Below are positions 1 through 9,481 of a stretch of 64,000 nucleotides of DNA, in pieces. Under the pieces are notes generated by a model, which ran no database searches, had not been told where the DNA came from, and was given only the letters and a program-made list of their open reading frames with translations. Both the position numbers and the translations under genes were made by a program. This DNA comes from Algoriphagus sanaruensis (GTDB lineage Bacteria > Bacteroidota > Bacteroidia > Cytophagales > Cyclobacteriaceae): positions 3,414,501 through 3,478,500 of the forward strand of contig NZ_CP012836.1 of NCBI RefSeq assembly GCF_001593605.1, given 5' to 3'. Each line of letters begins with the position of its first letter. Within the stretch, counting starts at the first letter, position 1.

Positions 1-1684
1 AGAGGTCCGTGATTCCATCATCCGCTTTAAATTTGAATGGCTCAGGGAATTTGTATCCCGCAGCAAATAGCTGGCTTAAATCTGCAGTCTCCAATTCCAT
101 TACTTTTAACCCATTCCGATCGTAAAGTGTCGATGCAGGGACAGTATTAACTCGTGAGAAATTATTGACAAAAAAGGATGCATTGTCGTTGATGCTGATC
201 TCGTGATTGAAATCCCCCTTGTTGAGCAAGGTTACCGCGCCGCCATCCAAGCTTACGCTATACAAATGCTCATAATAAGGATCTTCTCCTTTTTCACGAC
301 CATTGGCAGTAAAGAAAAGTCTTCGTGTTTTCGCATCGACACGGGCTGCTCCTGCGGTATGGTATGGCCCTGAAGTCAACTGACGCTTCAAAGAACCATC
401 TATTCCGTAGAGGTAAAAATGTCCCCAACCGTCGCGCTCTGACCACCAGATCAATTCATTACCAACCAGCTCCAGTTTTTCAAAATCAATGTACGTATTG
501 CTTCTCTCCTCGATCACCACTTCTTTTTGATCCTTTGCAAGGTTCCATCTAACCACATCCACTCGCTTCAAATCACGAGAAGTAATCGCGAAATAAAACT
601 CATTCAGGTCTCCAAGCCAAGTTGCCGGTCTGAAATCATCATCCCGAGAACTGACCGCTGGAGTGGTGGACCAAAGTGATACCGTCTGATCCTTGAACGT
701 CGAAATCGGAAGCTTTCTTAAGGCCTTGGATTCAAAAGAATAGTGCAAAAGCTCCGTCTGAGGCTGCTCTTTTTCCCCTGGCATCGCGTACTTGTAAGTC
801 TCCAAGGTAGGTCTTGGATTTCGGGTGTTATGAATTACCCAAAGGTCTTTGACTTCTCGCTCATCGGTTCGAGTCAAAATGAACTGCTTGCTATCCGTAC
901 TCCAAAGTACCCCAACTCGCTTTCGGTCATTCTTCTTTTTTTCGACTTCTTCGTTGTCATCACCGCGATCTCCCCAGCCATATTCATAATCCTTTTCTCC
1001 GTCAGTGGTCAACTGATACTCGACAATCGTGCTATCCTTTTCATCTTTGACTGCTTTGAGAAAATTCTCCTTATCCATCCAATAAAGGTTGAAATTCTTC
1101 ACAAAAACAACCTTCGAGGAGTCTGGAGCGATATTAGCCCAAGAAAGTCGCTTGGGATCTTTTTCAGTTTCAATTTCAGTGAGCTGTTGGGTAGAAAGGG
1201 AATACCGAAATGTATGGACCTTTTTTTCCAAGGAATCCTTGGCATTTTTGTTTTTAGCCTTGATGTCAGCCCAATCCTTCTTAATCACATCAGCGGTACT
1301 TTTCACCTTAAACTGAATCGAATTCTCATCCTCTAACAATTTCAAATCATCCAGCTTGAGATGCTGCCCATCAAAGGGATCTTTGACGGCTTTTGTGATT
1401 TCAGCAGCCAATTTATCCCGATCAAAAAGTGGGGATTTGCTTCGTCGAACAGGGTCAATTACATACCACATTTTTCCGTCGCTAGTCTCATATTCATACC
1501 AGAAACGATCGGATTTTTTCATCCAATGGGGATCCACACTGGTAGAAAAAATCATCTTCCGGACCTTCTCAGGAGAAAATCGAGCAGCAAGCTCATAGTT
1601 CCCCTTGTAGACCATTTCCTGAGCTACTGCCAAAACGGACAACAGCATCAGGCCAAAAACGAATCCTAATTTCCTCATCTTCAT
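1..1684 (-). CDS. S9 family peptidase (DPP4-type), N-terminal part, cut by window edge
   Basis: This is an open frame on the minus strand that runs off the left edge, so only about 561 N-terminal residues are visible. It begins with a signal peptide (about residues 1-22, ending in VLAVAQ), so the product is exported. The visible part is the beta-propeller half of a dipeptidyl-peptidase-IV/prolyl-oligopeptidase protein: blades carry motifs such as LSWANIAPDSSKVVFVKN and WWSERDGWGHFYLY. The last visible residues, FKADDGITDL, mark the transition to the alpha/beta-hydrolase domain. The catalytic Ser-Asp-His triad would lie beyond the window. Such enzymes release dipeptides or short peptides in the periplasm. 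An alternative start lies two codons downstream at 1678. No neighbour shares a transcript with it here. Confidence 0.88.
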   Translation of the reverse strand, partial: MKMRKLGFVFGLMLLSVLAVAQEMVYKGNYELAARFSPEKVRKMIFSTSVDPHWMKKSDRFWYEYETSDGKMWYVIDPVRRSKSPLFDRDKLAAEITKAVKDPFDGQHLKLDDLKLLEDENSIQFKVKSTADVIKKDWADIKAKNKNAKDSLEKKVHTFRYSLSTQQLTEIETEKDPKRLSWANIAPDSSKVVFVKNFNLYWMDKENFLKAVKDEKDSTIVEYQLTTDGEKDYEYGWGDRGDDNEEVEKKKNDRKRVGVLWSTDSKQFILTRTDEREVKDLWVIHNTRNPRPTLETYKYAMPGEKEQPQTELLHYSFESKALRKLPISTFKDQTVSLWSTTPAVSSRDDDFRPATWLGDLNEFYFAITSRDLKRVDVVRWNLAKDQKEVVIEERSNTYIDFEKLELVGNELIWWSERDGWGHFYLYGIDGSLKRQLTSGPYHTAGAARVDAKTRRLFFTANGREKGEDPYYEHLYSVSLDGGAVTLLNKGDFNHEISINDNASFFVNNFSRVNTVPASTLYDRNGLKVMELETADLSQLFAAGYKFPEPFKFKADDGITDL

Positions 1685-1764
1685 ACCAATTTTTCTTTGG
1701 TACGAAACTAAATCCCAAGCCATGAAGGTTGCTTACCGCTTACATAAATCTAGCTTGGCTCCGG

Positions 1765-2754
1765 CTAGATTTGCCATTTGGACTGGGTGAACTTTGGAAA
1801 AAGGGCGGCTAAAATCCCTCCAAGTAAATACAACTGATAGTAAAAAAGCATCAAGGAAATCGTAACGGGCATTTCATACCATTTCAATTCCACTTGATTC
1901 CCATTTTTGAAATTGGAACGAAGAACCTTTTTACTTCGAAAAAGGCCTAATCGCAAAAATTTTTGGAGTGGTTTTGCGACCAAAAATTCAGGCTCAAGGA
2001 ATTTTCGGTACTCATCCCTTCCCTCTGCCAGAGCTCGGGTGACAATATGTTGAATACCATTTGGCGATGGATGGCTGGCCTTTGCCCCATGATGAACATA
2101 TAATGGAACGCCTTTGGATATCAACCTCTTCCATAAAATCACGTCAGCCCCTCGGGTGATCCCATGACGTAAGAGTGGATAGGGATTTTCAAGCATCAAA
2201 GTCCGAGGCGCGAGAAAATTATTGGAAAAAATAAGGTCCACAGGAAGGACATCGCTTTGATCACTAGGCAAGGGAAAAAACCAAGCTAAAGCAAAGGCTT
2301 TGCCCACCAAGGTTGAGTAATCAATGTATGAATGTCCTGAAATCAGGGCATTGGGATAATCGTCATGGGCTTCCAAAATTAAACTCAGCCAGTTCTCTTG
2401 GGGAATAATGTCACTATCTAAAAAAATCAATACCTCACCTGAAGCTAGCTCAGCCCCTTTATTTTTCAACTCAAAATAATGCGCACCTTTCAGATCAACC
2501 ACTTGAAAATTAAGGTTAACAGCCTCTAAAAATCCTGGAATGGCTTTCTTTAAAAAATCCCAAATAAACAGCTGAGAAACCTGTGCTTCGTTATGCAAAA
2601 TCAGAACTTCAAATTTTTCAAAACGCGACTGAGTCTGCTGAAAAACCTGCTGCAGTAGCGCTTCGGTTCGATCCAGTTCAGATAGGATTGCATTTTCCCA
2701 TTCTAAAATAATACTGACTACCATTTGGGTTTGATAAGTGATTTTCATTAGCAA
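1765..2754 (-). CDS. Glycosyltransferase family 2 protein
   Basis: The 329-residue product has a GT-A fold nucleotide-sugar-binding core. An N-terminal beta strand leads to a DxD-type motif at residues 113-115 (in FLDSDIIPQENW) expected to bind the metal-sugar nucleotide. A hydrophobic stretch near the C terminus (about residues 295-320) may anchor it to the inner membrane. The canonical N-terminal SVIIP-like strand is recognisable only as VVSIILEW, so the acceptor and donor cannot be predicted. It is divergent from the LpxH-like gene and lies near a second glycosyltransferase, which suggests a small envelope-polysaccharide or glycolipid locus. A start at the third codon (MKITYQ) is equally possible. 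Confidence 0.78.
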   Translation of the reverse strand: MLMKITYQTQMVVSIILEWENAILSELDRTEALLQQVFQQTQSRFEKFEVLILHNEAQVSQLFIWDFLKKAIPGFLEAVNLNFQVVDLKGAHYFELKNKGAELASGEVLIFLDSDIIPQENWLSLILEAHDDYPNALISGHSYIDYSTLVGKAFALAWFFPLPSDQSDVLPVDLIFSNNFLAPRTLMLENPYPLLRHGITRGADVILWKRLISKGVPLYVHHGAKASHPSPNGIQHIVTRALAEGRDEYRKFLEPEFLVAKPLQKFLRLGLFRSKKVLRSNFKNGNQVELKWYEMPVTISLMLFYYQLYLLGGILAALFPKFTQSKWQI

Positions 2755-2920
2755 GATTAAAAAGACTCGTTATGAGGTAAAGATAGACTTGGGTTTTTCA
2801 CACTCCATTAACGATAAGTACATATTTACAGAAGAATATTCGGAAATCAACACAAATTCTTAACAACCTAAACATCATGGATTTACACTAGCGATCTAAT
2901 TTTCCTTCAAATCTGATCGA

Positions 2921-3772
2921 GTGAATACATCTTTCAAAACAATCGTCATTTCGGATGTCCATTTGGGCACCAAAGGCGCAAAAGCCAAAGAAATCGCCCA
3001 CTTTCTCAAGCAATACCGTTGTGAAAACCTCATCCTGAATGGTGACATTATCGACGGCTGGCAATTGAAAAAATCAGGAAGCTGGAAGCGGAAACATACC
3101 CGTTTTTTTAATCGGGTGCTCAAAATGATCGAAAACCACAACACGAATGTGTATTACCTCCGAGGAAATCACGACGATTTTTTAGATCAAATTTTACCCC
3201 TACAAATCGGTCGTCTTCATATTCAGACGGACATGATCTATGAATCTGCCGGTAAAAAATATTTCATAACTCACGGGGATGTTTTTGATTCCATTACCAG
3301 CAATCTTCGATGGATTGCCTACTTAGGAGACATTGGCTATACCTTTTTGCTTTGGCTCAACCGAATCGTCAATTATTACCGATACAAGGCTGGACTTCCC
3401 TACTTTTCGCTCTCCCAATATGTGAAGGGAAAAGTGAAACAAGCAGTCTCCTACATCGACGATTACGAAGAGGAACTTGCTAAAATGGCCAAATCAAAAG
3501 GCTGTGACGGGATAATCTGCGGACATATTCACAAGGCGGAAAACCGAATGATCGACGGAATTCATTACCTGAATTCTGGGGATTGGGTGGAGACGATGAG
3601 TGCATTAGCAGAAGATCATGATGGCAACTGGCAGTTGATTTATTACTATGAAATCGACTTTAAATCCCAGCTAAAACCTGAACCAAAGGAAGATTCTCCA
3701 TGGGGAGAAATTCGGGAAGTTGCTTTCGAAAATCGAAAGGAAGACTTAGACTCACCTAGCTATCGGTTTTAA
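2921..3772 (+). CDS. UDP-2,3-diacylglucosamine diphosphatase-like metallophosphoesterase
   Basis: This calcineurin-like phosphoesterase of 283 residues shows the full set of metal-binding motifs: SDVHLG (residues 11-16), GDIID (41-45), GNHDD (82-86), THGD (117-120) and GHIH near residue 200. The pattern and length match the LpxH-like proteins of Bacteroidota, which are proposed to hydrolyse UDP-2,3-diacylglucosamine to lipid X in lipid A synthesis. True function could also be a related envelope phosphoesterase. The start codon is GTG. The next gene begins two bases after its stop, so both are probably co-transcribed. Confidence 0.8.
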   Translation: MNTSFKTIVISDVHLGTKGAKAKEIAHFLKQYRCENLILNGDIIDGWQLKKSGSWKRKHTRFFNRVLKMIENHNTNVYYLRGNHDDFLDQILPLQIGRLHIQTDMIYESAGKKYFITHGDVFDSITSNLRWIAYLGDIGYTFLLWLNRIVNYYRYKAGLPYFSLSQYVKGKVKQAVSYIDDYEEELAKMAKSKGCDGIICGHIHKAENRMIDGIHYLNSGDWVETMSALAEDHDGNWQLIYYYEIDFKSQLKPEPKEDSPWGEIREVAFENRKEDLDSPSYRF

Positions 3773-3774
3773 GA

Positions 3775-4908
3775 ATGCGGTTTGTGTTCATTATCCAAGG
3801 AGAAGGCCGGGGACATCTAACCCAAGCCATTTCATTTGCCCAGTTGATTCGATCTCAAGGGCATGAACTCACCTCCGTAATCGTCGGAAAAAGCAAGCGA
3901 AGAGAAATCCCCGAGTTTTTCACTCGAGAAATCGCTGCTCCCATTCAACTTGTAGACAGTCCAAATTTTGAATGTGATCCCCAACAGAAAAAGATTCATT
4001 TGGGAAAAACCATTTGGAAAAATGTACTCAGAGCTCCTCTATTTTGGAAAAGTTTAAATACGATTCATGCTGAAATCCAAAACACTCAACCAGACGTCAT
4101 TCTGAATTTTTACGACTTGTTGGGAGGCTTTTACAAGTTGATTTTTCAGCCCAAAGCTAGATTTTGGGTGATCGGCCATCAATATCTGATCTCCCACCCC
4201 GATTTTCACTTTGCTCCACACCGAAACTTGGAGAAGTTTCTCTTCAAGATAAATACAAAAATGACTGCCTTTGGTGCGGATGAGAAATTGGCACTTTCTT
4301 TCCTACCTCAAGAGAACTCTTGTGACAAAGTCCAGGTTGTCCCGCCATTGCTTCGCAAGGAGGTCAAAAGCCTTATTTCAAGACAAGAAGATTTTTACCT
4401 CGCCTACATGGTCAATCCGGGCTACAGTGAGGAAGTCATTCACTTTGCCAAGCGCTACCCACATCTTCAGATCAAAGCCTACTGGGATAAAAAAGACGCC
4501 GCCGAGATCGAATATCCTCTACCAAATCTCAGTCTTCATCTAGTTAATGATCGGACGTTTTTGGAGGATATGGCTGCCTGCAAGGGCTTGGTTTGTACCG
4601 CGGGATTTGAATCAGTTTGCGAAGCGATGTATTTAGGCAAGCCGGTGATGATGATACCTGTGGCCGGTCAATACGAACAAGCCTGCAATGCAATGGATGC
4701 GGAGGCTTCGGGTGCCGGGATGGCTTCGAATAGCTTCGACTTTGGGAAACTGGAAAACCTTACTCAATCTAATTCTGAGGTTCGGTTGGAAGTCCAAGCA
4801 TGGAACTCCACGTGGCCAAGGATCTTAAGCGAGCTTATCGAAAAGCATACAATCCAAAATCAGGTAGTTGAAAACGGCGCAAACTCCACTTCACCTGCAT
4901 TTGGTTGA
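3775..4908 (+). CDS. Glycosyltransferase, GT-B fold (GT28/UDP-glycosyltransferase-like)
   Basis: The 377-residue protein starts with the GT-B signature FIIQGEGRGHLTQA (residues 5-18), where the glycine-rich loop lies before the acceptor-side helix. Its C-terminal half has the donor-binding motif CTAGFESVCEAMYLGKPVMMIP with a downstream Q-x-x-N pair (QYEQACNA), as in GT1/GT28 enzymes. No signal peptide is seen, so it acts on the cytoplasmic face. It directly follows the LpxH-like gene with almost no gap, so a role in glycolipid or envelope sugar assembly is inferred. The exact substrate is unknown. Confidence 0.75.
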   Translation: MRFVFIIQGEGRGHLTQAISFAQLIRSQGHELTSVIVGKSKRREIPEFFTREIAAPIQLVDSPNFECDPQQKKIHLGKTIWKNVLRAPLFWKSLNTIHAEIQNTQPDVILNFYDLLGGFYKLIFQPKARFWVIGHQYLISHPDFHFAPHRNLEKFLFKINTKMTAFGADEKLALSFLPQENSCDKVQVVPPLLRKEVKSLISRQEDFYLAYMVNPGYSEEVIHFAKRYPHLQIKAYWDKKDAAEIEYPLPNLSLHLVNDRTFLEDMAACKGLVCTAGFESVCEAMYLGKPVMMIPVAGQYEQACNAMDAEASGAGMASNSFDFGKLENLTQSNSEVRLEVQAWNSTWPRILSELIEKHTIQNQVVENGANSTSPAFG

Positions 4909-4909
4909 A

Positions 4910-6139
4910 TTAGCAGGCCATATTCTTCCGCTCCTCTTCAGTTAAGTCCTCGATTTTCTTATAAGTAACTTTTCCATCTTGGGTAATTTTGGCAAAAGGG
5001 AAAGAGGCACGCTTAACTTGTCTGCGCTCTTCCAAGGAAAGTCTGGCAAAGGTTAAATCCAAAAGGCGAAACTCTCCCTCCAGACGCATCATTTCCTCCT
5101 GAGTGAAATTGGAGAAAAGTCTATTTTCATTGACTTGGGTTTGGTACTTCCCATAAAGAGCCAAATAGGTAGTTAAATTTTGAGAGGAAGCAGCAGTTAA
5201 CACTTGAATATTGCGACTGCCTTGATTGGTGAGATCTTGTTCAACTTTATCTGCAGCTACTTTTGTGGAAAATAGAAAACCAGAAAACAGGACCAAGGAT
5301 ATTGATAGCCCAATCACAGCCCATTTCTTCGTATTTGAGGTAGTTTTCTTCATCATGGTGAATCGTTTTTTAGTGAGAGAGAAATTTAAACTGCTTCCAA
5401 AACCAACAGGTTGGTAAGTAAGTACAGCTAACAATAAATTTTGATAATCTCGAACTGGTAATTTACTGATTACTTGTTGGTCAGCAATAAATTCATGGTT
5501 GAGTCGGATAGCTTGACGAGCAAAATACAAGCCTGGATGAAACCAAAATGGAATCAATAAAATCTCCAACAAGAGAATATCCCAACTGTGTTTTTCGCGA
5601 ACATGGCATTGCTCATGCAGAAATACTGCCTCTGGAATCCCATCTTTCTCGTAGTTCGACCTGGAATAAAAGATATAGTTCAGAAAGGAAAAGGGAGATG
5701 TCTCACGATCCAGCAGAACCAGCGTCTCCTCTTTGTAAATCACCTGAATATTTTGCCGAATCTGGTCCCGTATGATTCGGATATTTCGAAGAAAACGAAT
5801 CAGAAATACCAACACTCCTGAGAGATAAAAGACCCAAACGATCCATGCCCAGGGAATTTCAGCATTTGGACTAGAGGCGATTGGAGAAGTTTCTGTTGAA
5901 GTTAAAGCAGTCGGAAGGTCTATAGATGGGACTTCAGCAGGAAAAACAAATTCAGAAAGAGGCGTAGGAGATATTTCATTTTTAACCTCAAAAGTGATCA
6001 GAGGGATAAGAAAAGACCCAAGGACTGCTGCTAAAAGATAGAATCGATTGAAGCGATGGAGCACCTCTTGTTGCAAAAACAAGCGGTAAAAAAGCAGCAA
6101 CAACAGCAGACAAAGGACGGATTTGAGCAGATATTCCAT
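4910..6139 (-). CDS. M56 family metallopeptidase, BlaR1-like sensor
   Basis: The 409-residue protein has N-terminal membrane helices (about 5-25 and 33-50), another pair around 98-118, then a cytoplasmic zinc-peptidase loop with HEQCH at 175-179 and a downstream NHEFIAD motif (214-220) supplying the third ligand. Two further hydrophobic segments follow, at about 190-203 and 275-292. The short C-terminal region lacks a penicillin-binding domain, so it is not a complete BlaR1 beta-lactam sensor. It overlaps the BlaI-like repressor gene by one base, the usual repressor/anti-repressor pairing, in which the peptidase relieves repression upon an envelope signal. The signal is unknown. Confidence 0.85.
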   Translation of the reverse strand: MEYLLKSVLCLLLLLLFYRLFLQQEVLHRFNRFYLLAAVLGSFLIPLITFEVKNEISPTPLSEFVFPAEVPSIDLPTALTSTETSPIASSPNAEIPWAWIVWVFYLSGVLVFLIRFLRNIRIIRDQIRQNIQVIYKEETLVLLDRETSPFSFLNYIFYSRSNYEKDGIPEAVFLHEQCHVREKHSWDILLLEILLIPFWFHPGLYFARQAIRLNHEFIADQQVISKLPVRDYQNLLLAVLTYQPVGFGSSLNFSLTKKRFTMMKKTTSNTKKWAVIGLSISLVLFSGFLFSTKVAADKVEQDLTNQGSRNIQVLTAASSQNLTTYLALYGKYQTQVNENRLFSNFTQEEMMRLEGEFRLLDLTFARLSLEERRQVKRASFPFAKITQDGKVTYKKIEDLTEEERKNMAC

Positions 6140-6507
6140 TACTTCTTGCGATTAAGTTGGTCGTCAATCATTGATTTAAGCTCCTGAAGTTGGGCTTCCG
6201 TGAGAGAAGTTTCCGTTGCAAAAAAGGAAGCAAATTGGGCAGGTGAATCGTTAAAGAAATTTTTGATCAATCCCTGAAGGTGTTTTCCAAAATAGGCCTC
6301 TTTGCTCACCAATGGAAAGTATAATCTAGCCTTTCCTTCCGATTCGTAATCCACAAAATTCTTATCCTGCATCCGTTTCAAAAGTGTCGAAATGGTAGTT
6401 AATGCAGGTTTGGGCTCAGGATATTTTTCCAATAAATCTTTCAAGTAAGCCTTTTTTAAGTCCCACAAGAAATTCATTAATTCTTCCTCTGCTCCAGATA
6501 ACTTCAT
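6139..6507 (-). CDS. BlaI/MecI/CopY family transcriptional repressor
   Basis: At 122 residues this has the standard length of the family. An N-terminal winged helix (about 1-75) carries EEELMNFLWDLKKAYLKDLL and the recognition-helix region TTISTLLKRMQDKNFV. A C-terminal dimerisation helix region follows. It is translationally coupled to the M56 peptidase gene downstream. Two palindromes in its own upstream region match known BlaI-family operators, so it very probably represses its own operon. Derepression is expected through cleavage or inactivation triggered by the M56 partner. Confidence 0.9.
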   Translation of the reverse strand: MKLSGAEEELMNFLWDLKKAYLKDLLEKYPEPKPALTTISTLLKRMQDKNFVDYESEGKARLYFPLVSKEAYFGKHLQGLIKNFFNDSPAQFASFFATETSLTEAQLQELKSMIDDQLNRKK

Positions 6508-6523
6508 TGTCTATTTAATTATT

Positions 6524-6539
6524 TTCTACAAATGTAGAA
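6524..6539. promoter_or_regulatory. BlaI-type operator 1
   Basis: A perfect 16-bp palindrome, TTCTACA-AA-TGTAGAA, sits 17 bases upstream of the BlaI-like start codon. It matches the TACA-N2-TGTA core of operators bound by BlaI/MecI repressors. Confidence 0.8.
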
Positions 6540-6550
6540 TTCATTTTTAT

Positions 6551-6566
6551 TTCTACAAGTGTAGAA
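6551..6566. promoter_or_regulatory. BlaI-type operator 2
   Basis: A second perfect palindrome, TTCTACA-AG-TGTAGAA, lies with its centre 27 bp from the first, i.e. on nearly the same helical face after two and a half turns. The paired arrangement suggests cooperative repression of the blaI-M56 operon. The divergent glucosidase gene starts some 240 bp away and could also be affected. Confidence 0.8.
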
Positions 6567-6808
6567 GAAAAAAATTAATCATTGAATCGATTATTCAAGA
6601 ACCGCTTAAGGCTTCTAAAAATATGGATTTGAGTTAAAATCAATCGGTTTCCTATCTTTCCAAAGTCCTATTACCGTGCAGGCTTTGGTAAAAAATACTA
6701 CAAAAAAGACATTAAAAAACCTGCTTTAGCGCAAACCATTTGGGTTTTTTCCTTTTTAAATGGGTTGAAAATGATAATTTCACCCCCCGCGCAACGCTGA
6801 ATTTCTAC

Positions 6809-9481
6809 ATGTTAGCTGAACATATACGATTACAAGAAGATAAAGAACGAAAGAGCCATTGGAAGAAATGGGGACCTTACCTCACCGAACGTCAATGGGG
6901 AACCGTTCGAGAAGATTACAGTCCTGATGGAGCCGCCTGGGAGAATGTCACCCACGACGATGCACGCAGTAAAGCCTATCGATGGGGTGAAGAAGGGATT
7001 GGAGGTATTTGCGACTATCGTCAGGTTCTGTGCCTAGCTTGGGCCTTTTGGAATGGCAAGGATCCATTTATCAAGGAAAGGCTCTTTGGTCTTTCCGGAA
7101 ATGAAGGAAATCACGGGGAAGACGTCAAGGAGATTTATTATTACCTGGACTCCACGCCTACGCACAGCTATATGAAGATGCTTTATAAGTATCCTCAAGC
7201 TGAATTTCCCTACGAAGAATTACTCGAAGAAAACCAAAAGGCTGGAAAATTAAAGACCGAGTTTGAACTGATCGACACAGGTATTTTCGATGAAAACCGA
7301 TACTTCGATATCTTCATTGAATATGCCAAAAACGAGGCTGAAGATATTATCGCCGTCGCTACCATTCACAACAGAGGGTCGGAAGAGGCCGAATTGGTCG
7401 CCATGCCAACGGTTTGGTTTCGAAAAATCTGGTTTACAGGCCATGAGCCATTTATGCCGAAGCTTTCCAGAAATGGAGAGACTTCCATCAAAGCCTTTCA
7501 TCCTAAATCTGGAAATTACTTTTTCAACTTCTGTGGCAATCCAGAAATCAAGTTTTGCGACAATGAGACCAATCGGGAGCGATTGTATGGAATTCCAAAT
7601 GAGCGGAAATTCACTAAAGATGCGATCAACGATTTTGTAGTCCATGGTGACGAGGATCGATTAAACCCTAAAGAAGTCGGAACTAAAGCAGCTGCGATCT
7701 ACCGACTCAAAATACCTGCAGGTGAATCCGTGGAAATCAAACTCCGCATGCAGCACCTTCAAGAAGAGGAGCCTTTGGAGACTTGCCATCAAACTTTGGA
7801 AAAGAGAAAGAAAGAGGCAGATGAATTTTATGAGCAAATCCAAGATCGTGTTTCTGATCCCGACTTAAAATCTATCCAGCGCCAAGCTTTCGCCGGTTTG
7901 ATGTGGTCCAAGCAGTTTTATCATTACGATGTCAACCGCTGGCTAGAAGGCGATCCAGGAAGATACCAACCCCCACAACAGCGAAAAAAAGGAAGAAATC
8001 ACGATTGGAGACATCTCCAAAATTTTGACATCATCAGCATGCCAGACAAATGGGAATACCCTTGGTATGCTGCTTGGGACCTAGCTTTCCATTGTATTCC
8101 CATTGCTAGAATTGACCCTGAGTTTGCAAAAAATCAACTCCTACTCCTTCTAAATGAGTGGTATATGCATCCCAATGGGCAAATTCCGGCCTATGAATGG
8201 AATTTCTCAGATGTCAATCCCCCAGTTCATGCCTGGGCGGTACAGCGTGTCTACCAGATTGATAAAAAAATGAATGGTGGTGTCGGCGATCGGGAATTTC
8301 TCGAGCGCGCGATGCATAAACTCATGATCAATTTCACCTGGTGGGTAAATCGAAAGGATAGTGAGGGGAATAATATTTTTGAAGGGGGATTCTTAGGGCT
8401 GGATAATATTTCTTTATTCGATCGAAATCACGCGCAATATTATCAGGGCAAATTGGAGCAAGCCGACGGAACTTCCTGGATGGCGATGTTTTCACTCAAC
8501 ATGTTGCGAATCGCCCTCGATCTCTGCGAATTCAACACCGTGTATCAATTCAGTGCCACGAAGTTCTTGGAGCACTTCCTGTACATCGCCGGCGCCATGA
8601 ATAATATTTCCTCAGAACACATTTCCCTTTGGGATGATGAGGACAATTTCTTCTACGATGTATTCCATTACCAAGGGAAAGAACCTAAGAAATTGAAAGT
8701 TCGATCGATTGTTGGCCTGATCCCATTATTTGCTGTTGAGCCAATCCGCGAAGATCTATTCGACAACCTTCCTGAGTTCAAAAAACGCTTGGATTTTTTC
8801 CTTCGTGAAAAGCCGAAACTTGCCTCGTTGGTCTCAAGTTGGATTCAGCCTGGATACGACAAACGAAGGTTGTTTTCATTACTTCGTGGACATCGGATGA
8901 AAAGCGTCCTTCATCGCATGCTAGATTCGGATGAATTTCTAAGTGAATTCGGGATCCGATCGCTTTCCAAATACTATGAAAAGCATCCGTACGCCATGAA
9001 AATCAATGGTGACACGCTTTCCATAAAATACACGCCTGGCGAATCCGATACCCGGATGTTTGGAGGAAATTCCAACTGGAGAGGTCCAATCTGGTTTCCG
9101 ATCAATTACTTGATCATCGAATCCCTGAAGAAATTTGATTACTACTACGGTGGAGATTTTTCGATTGAGTACCCGACTGGTTCTGGCAATTTCGTTACGA
9201 TGGACTTGATCGCGAAGGAGCTTTCTTCAAGGCTTATTCGAATTTTCACCAGAGATGAAAAAGGAAACCGTCCGGTTTTTGGGAATCAAAAGAAATTTCA
9301 AGAGGATCCTCATTTCAAGGATTACATTCTTTTCTATGAATATTTCCATGGCGATTCCGGGAAAGGATTGGGAGCTTCCCACCAGACCGGTTGGACTGCA
9401 CTTGTTGCTGAATTGATCTATAAAATCCACAAACCGAGTACGATCAGTCACGATGCCCCTACTCCCCTATTTACAAGCTGA
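6809..9481 (+). CDS. GH63-like glucosidase (MGH1-type glycoside hydrolase)
   Basis: The large protein (890 residues from the ATG at 6809; an in-frame start at 6740 would add 23 unlikely residues) has the (alpha/alpha)6-barrel sequence pattern of GH63 and mannosylglycerate-hydrolase-like enzymes. Recognisable stretches are EDYSPDGAAWENVTHDDARSK near the N terminus, YPWYAAWDLAFHC in the middle, and NSNWRGPIWFPINYLIIESL near the C terminus. The acidic residues in WDLAF and EWNFSDVNPPVHAW are probable catalytic residues. There is no signal peptide, so it is predicted to be cytoplasmic and to act on an alpha-glucoside or glucosyl compatible solute. Its 3' end overlaps the start of rnhB by 29 bases. 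Confidence 0.8.
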   Translation: MLAEHIRLQEDKERKSHWKKWGPYLTERQWGTVREDYSPDGAAWENVTHDDARSKAYRWGEEGIGGICDYRQVLCLAWAFWNGKDPFIKERLFGLSGNEGNHGEDVKEIYYYLDSTPTHSYMKMLYKYPQAEFPYEELLEENQKAGKLKTEFELIDTGIFDENRYFDIFIEYAKNEAEDIIAVATIHNRGSEEAELVAMPTVWFRKIWFTGHEPFMPKLSRNGETSIKAFHPKSGNYFFNFCGNPEIKFCDNETNRERLYGIPNERKFTKDAINDFVVHGDEDRLNPKEVGTKAAAIYRLKIPAGESVEIKLRMQHLQEEEPLETCHQTLEKRKKEADEFYEQIQDRVSDPDLKSIQRQAFAGLMWSKQFYHYDVNRWLEGDPGRYQPPQQRKKGRNHDWRHLQNFDIISMPDKWEYPWYAAWDLAFHCIPIARIDPEFAKNQLLLLLNEWYMHPNGQIPAYEWNFSDVNPPVHAWAVQRVYQIDKKMNGGVGDREFLERAMHKLMINFTWWVNRKDSEGNNIFEGGFLGLDNISLFDRNHAQYYQGKLEQADGTSWMAMFSLNMLRIALDLCEFNTVYQFSATKFLEHFLYIAGAMNNISSEHISLWDDEDNFFYDVFHYQGKEPKKLKVRSIVGLIPLFAVEPIREDLFDNLPEFKKRLDFFLREKPKLASLVSSWIQPGYDKRRLFSLLRGHRMKSVLHRMLDSDEFLSEFGIRSLSKYYEKHPYAMKINGDTLSIKYTPGESDTRMFGGNSNWRGPIWFPINYLIIESLKKFDYYYGGDFSIEYPTGSGNFVTMDLIAKELSSRLIRIFTRDEKGNRPVFGNQKKFQEDPHFKDYILFYEYFHGDSGKGLGASHQTGWTALVAELIYKIHKPSTISHDAPTPLFTS

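Noticed and set aside
743..1669. Several plus-strand open frames of 75-197 codons
   Set aside because: They are shadows of the S9 peptidase gene on the minus strand, whose protein reads through with clear family motifs.
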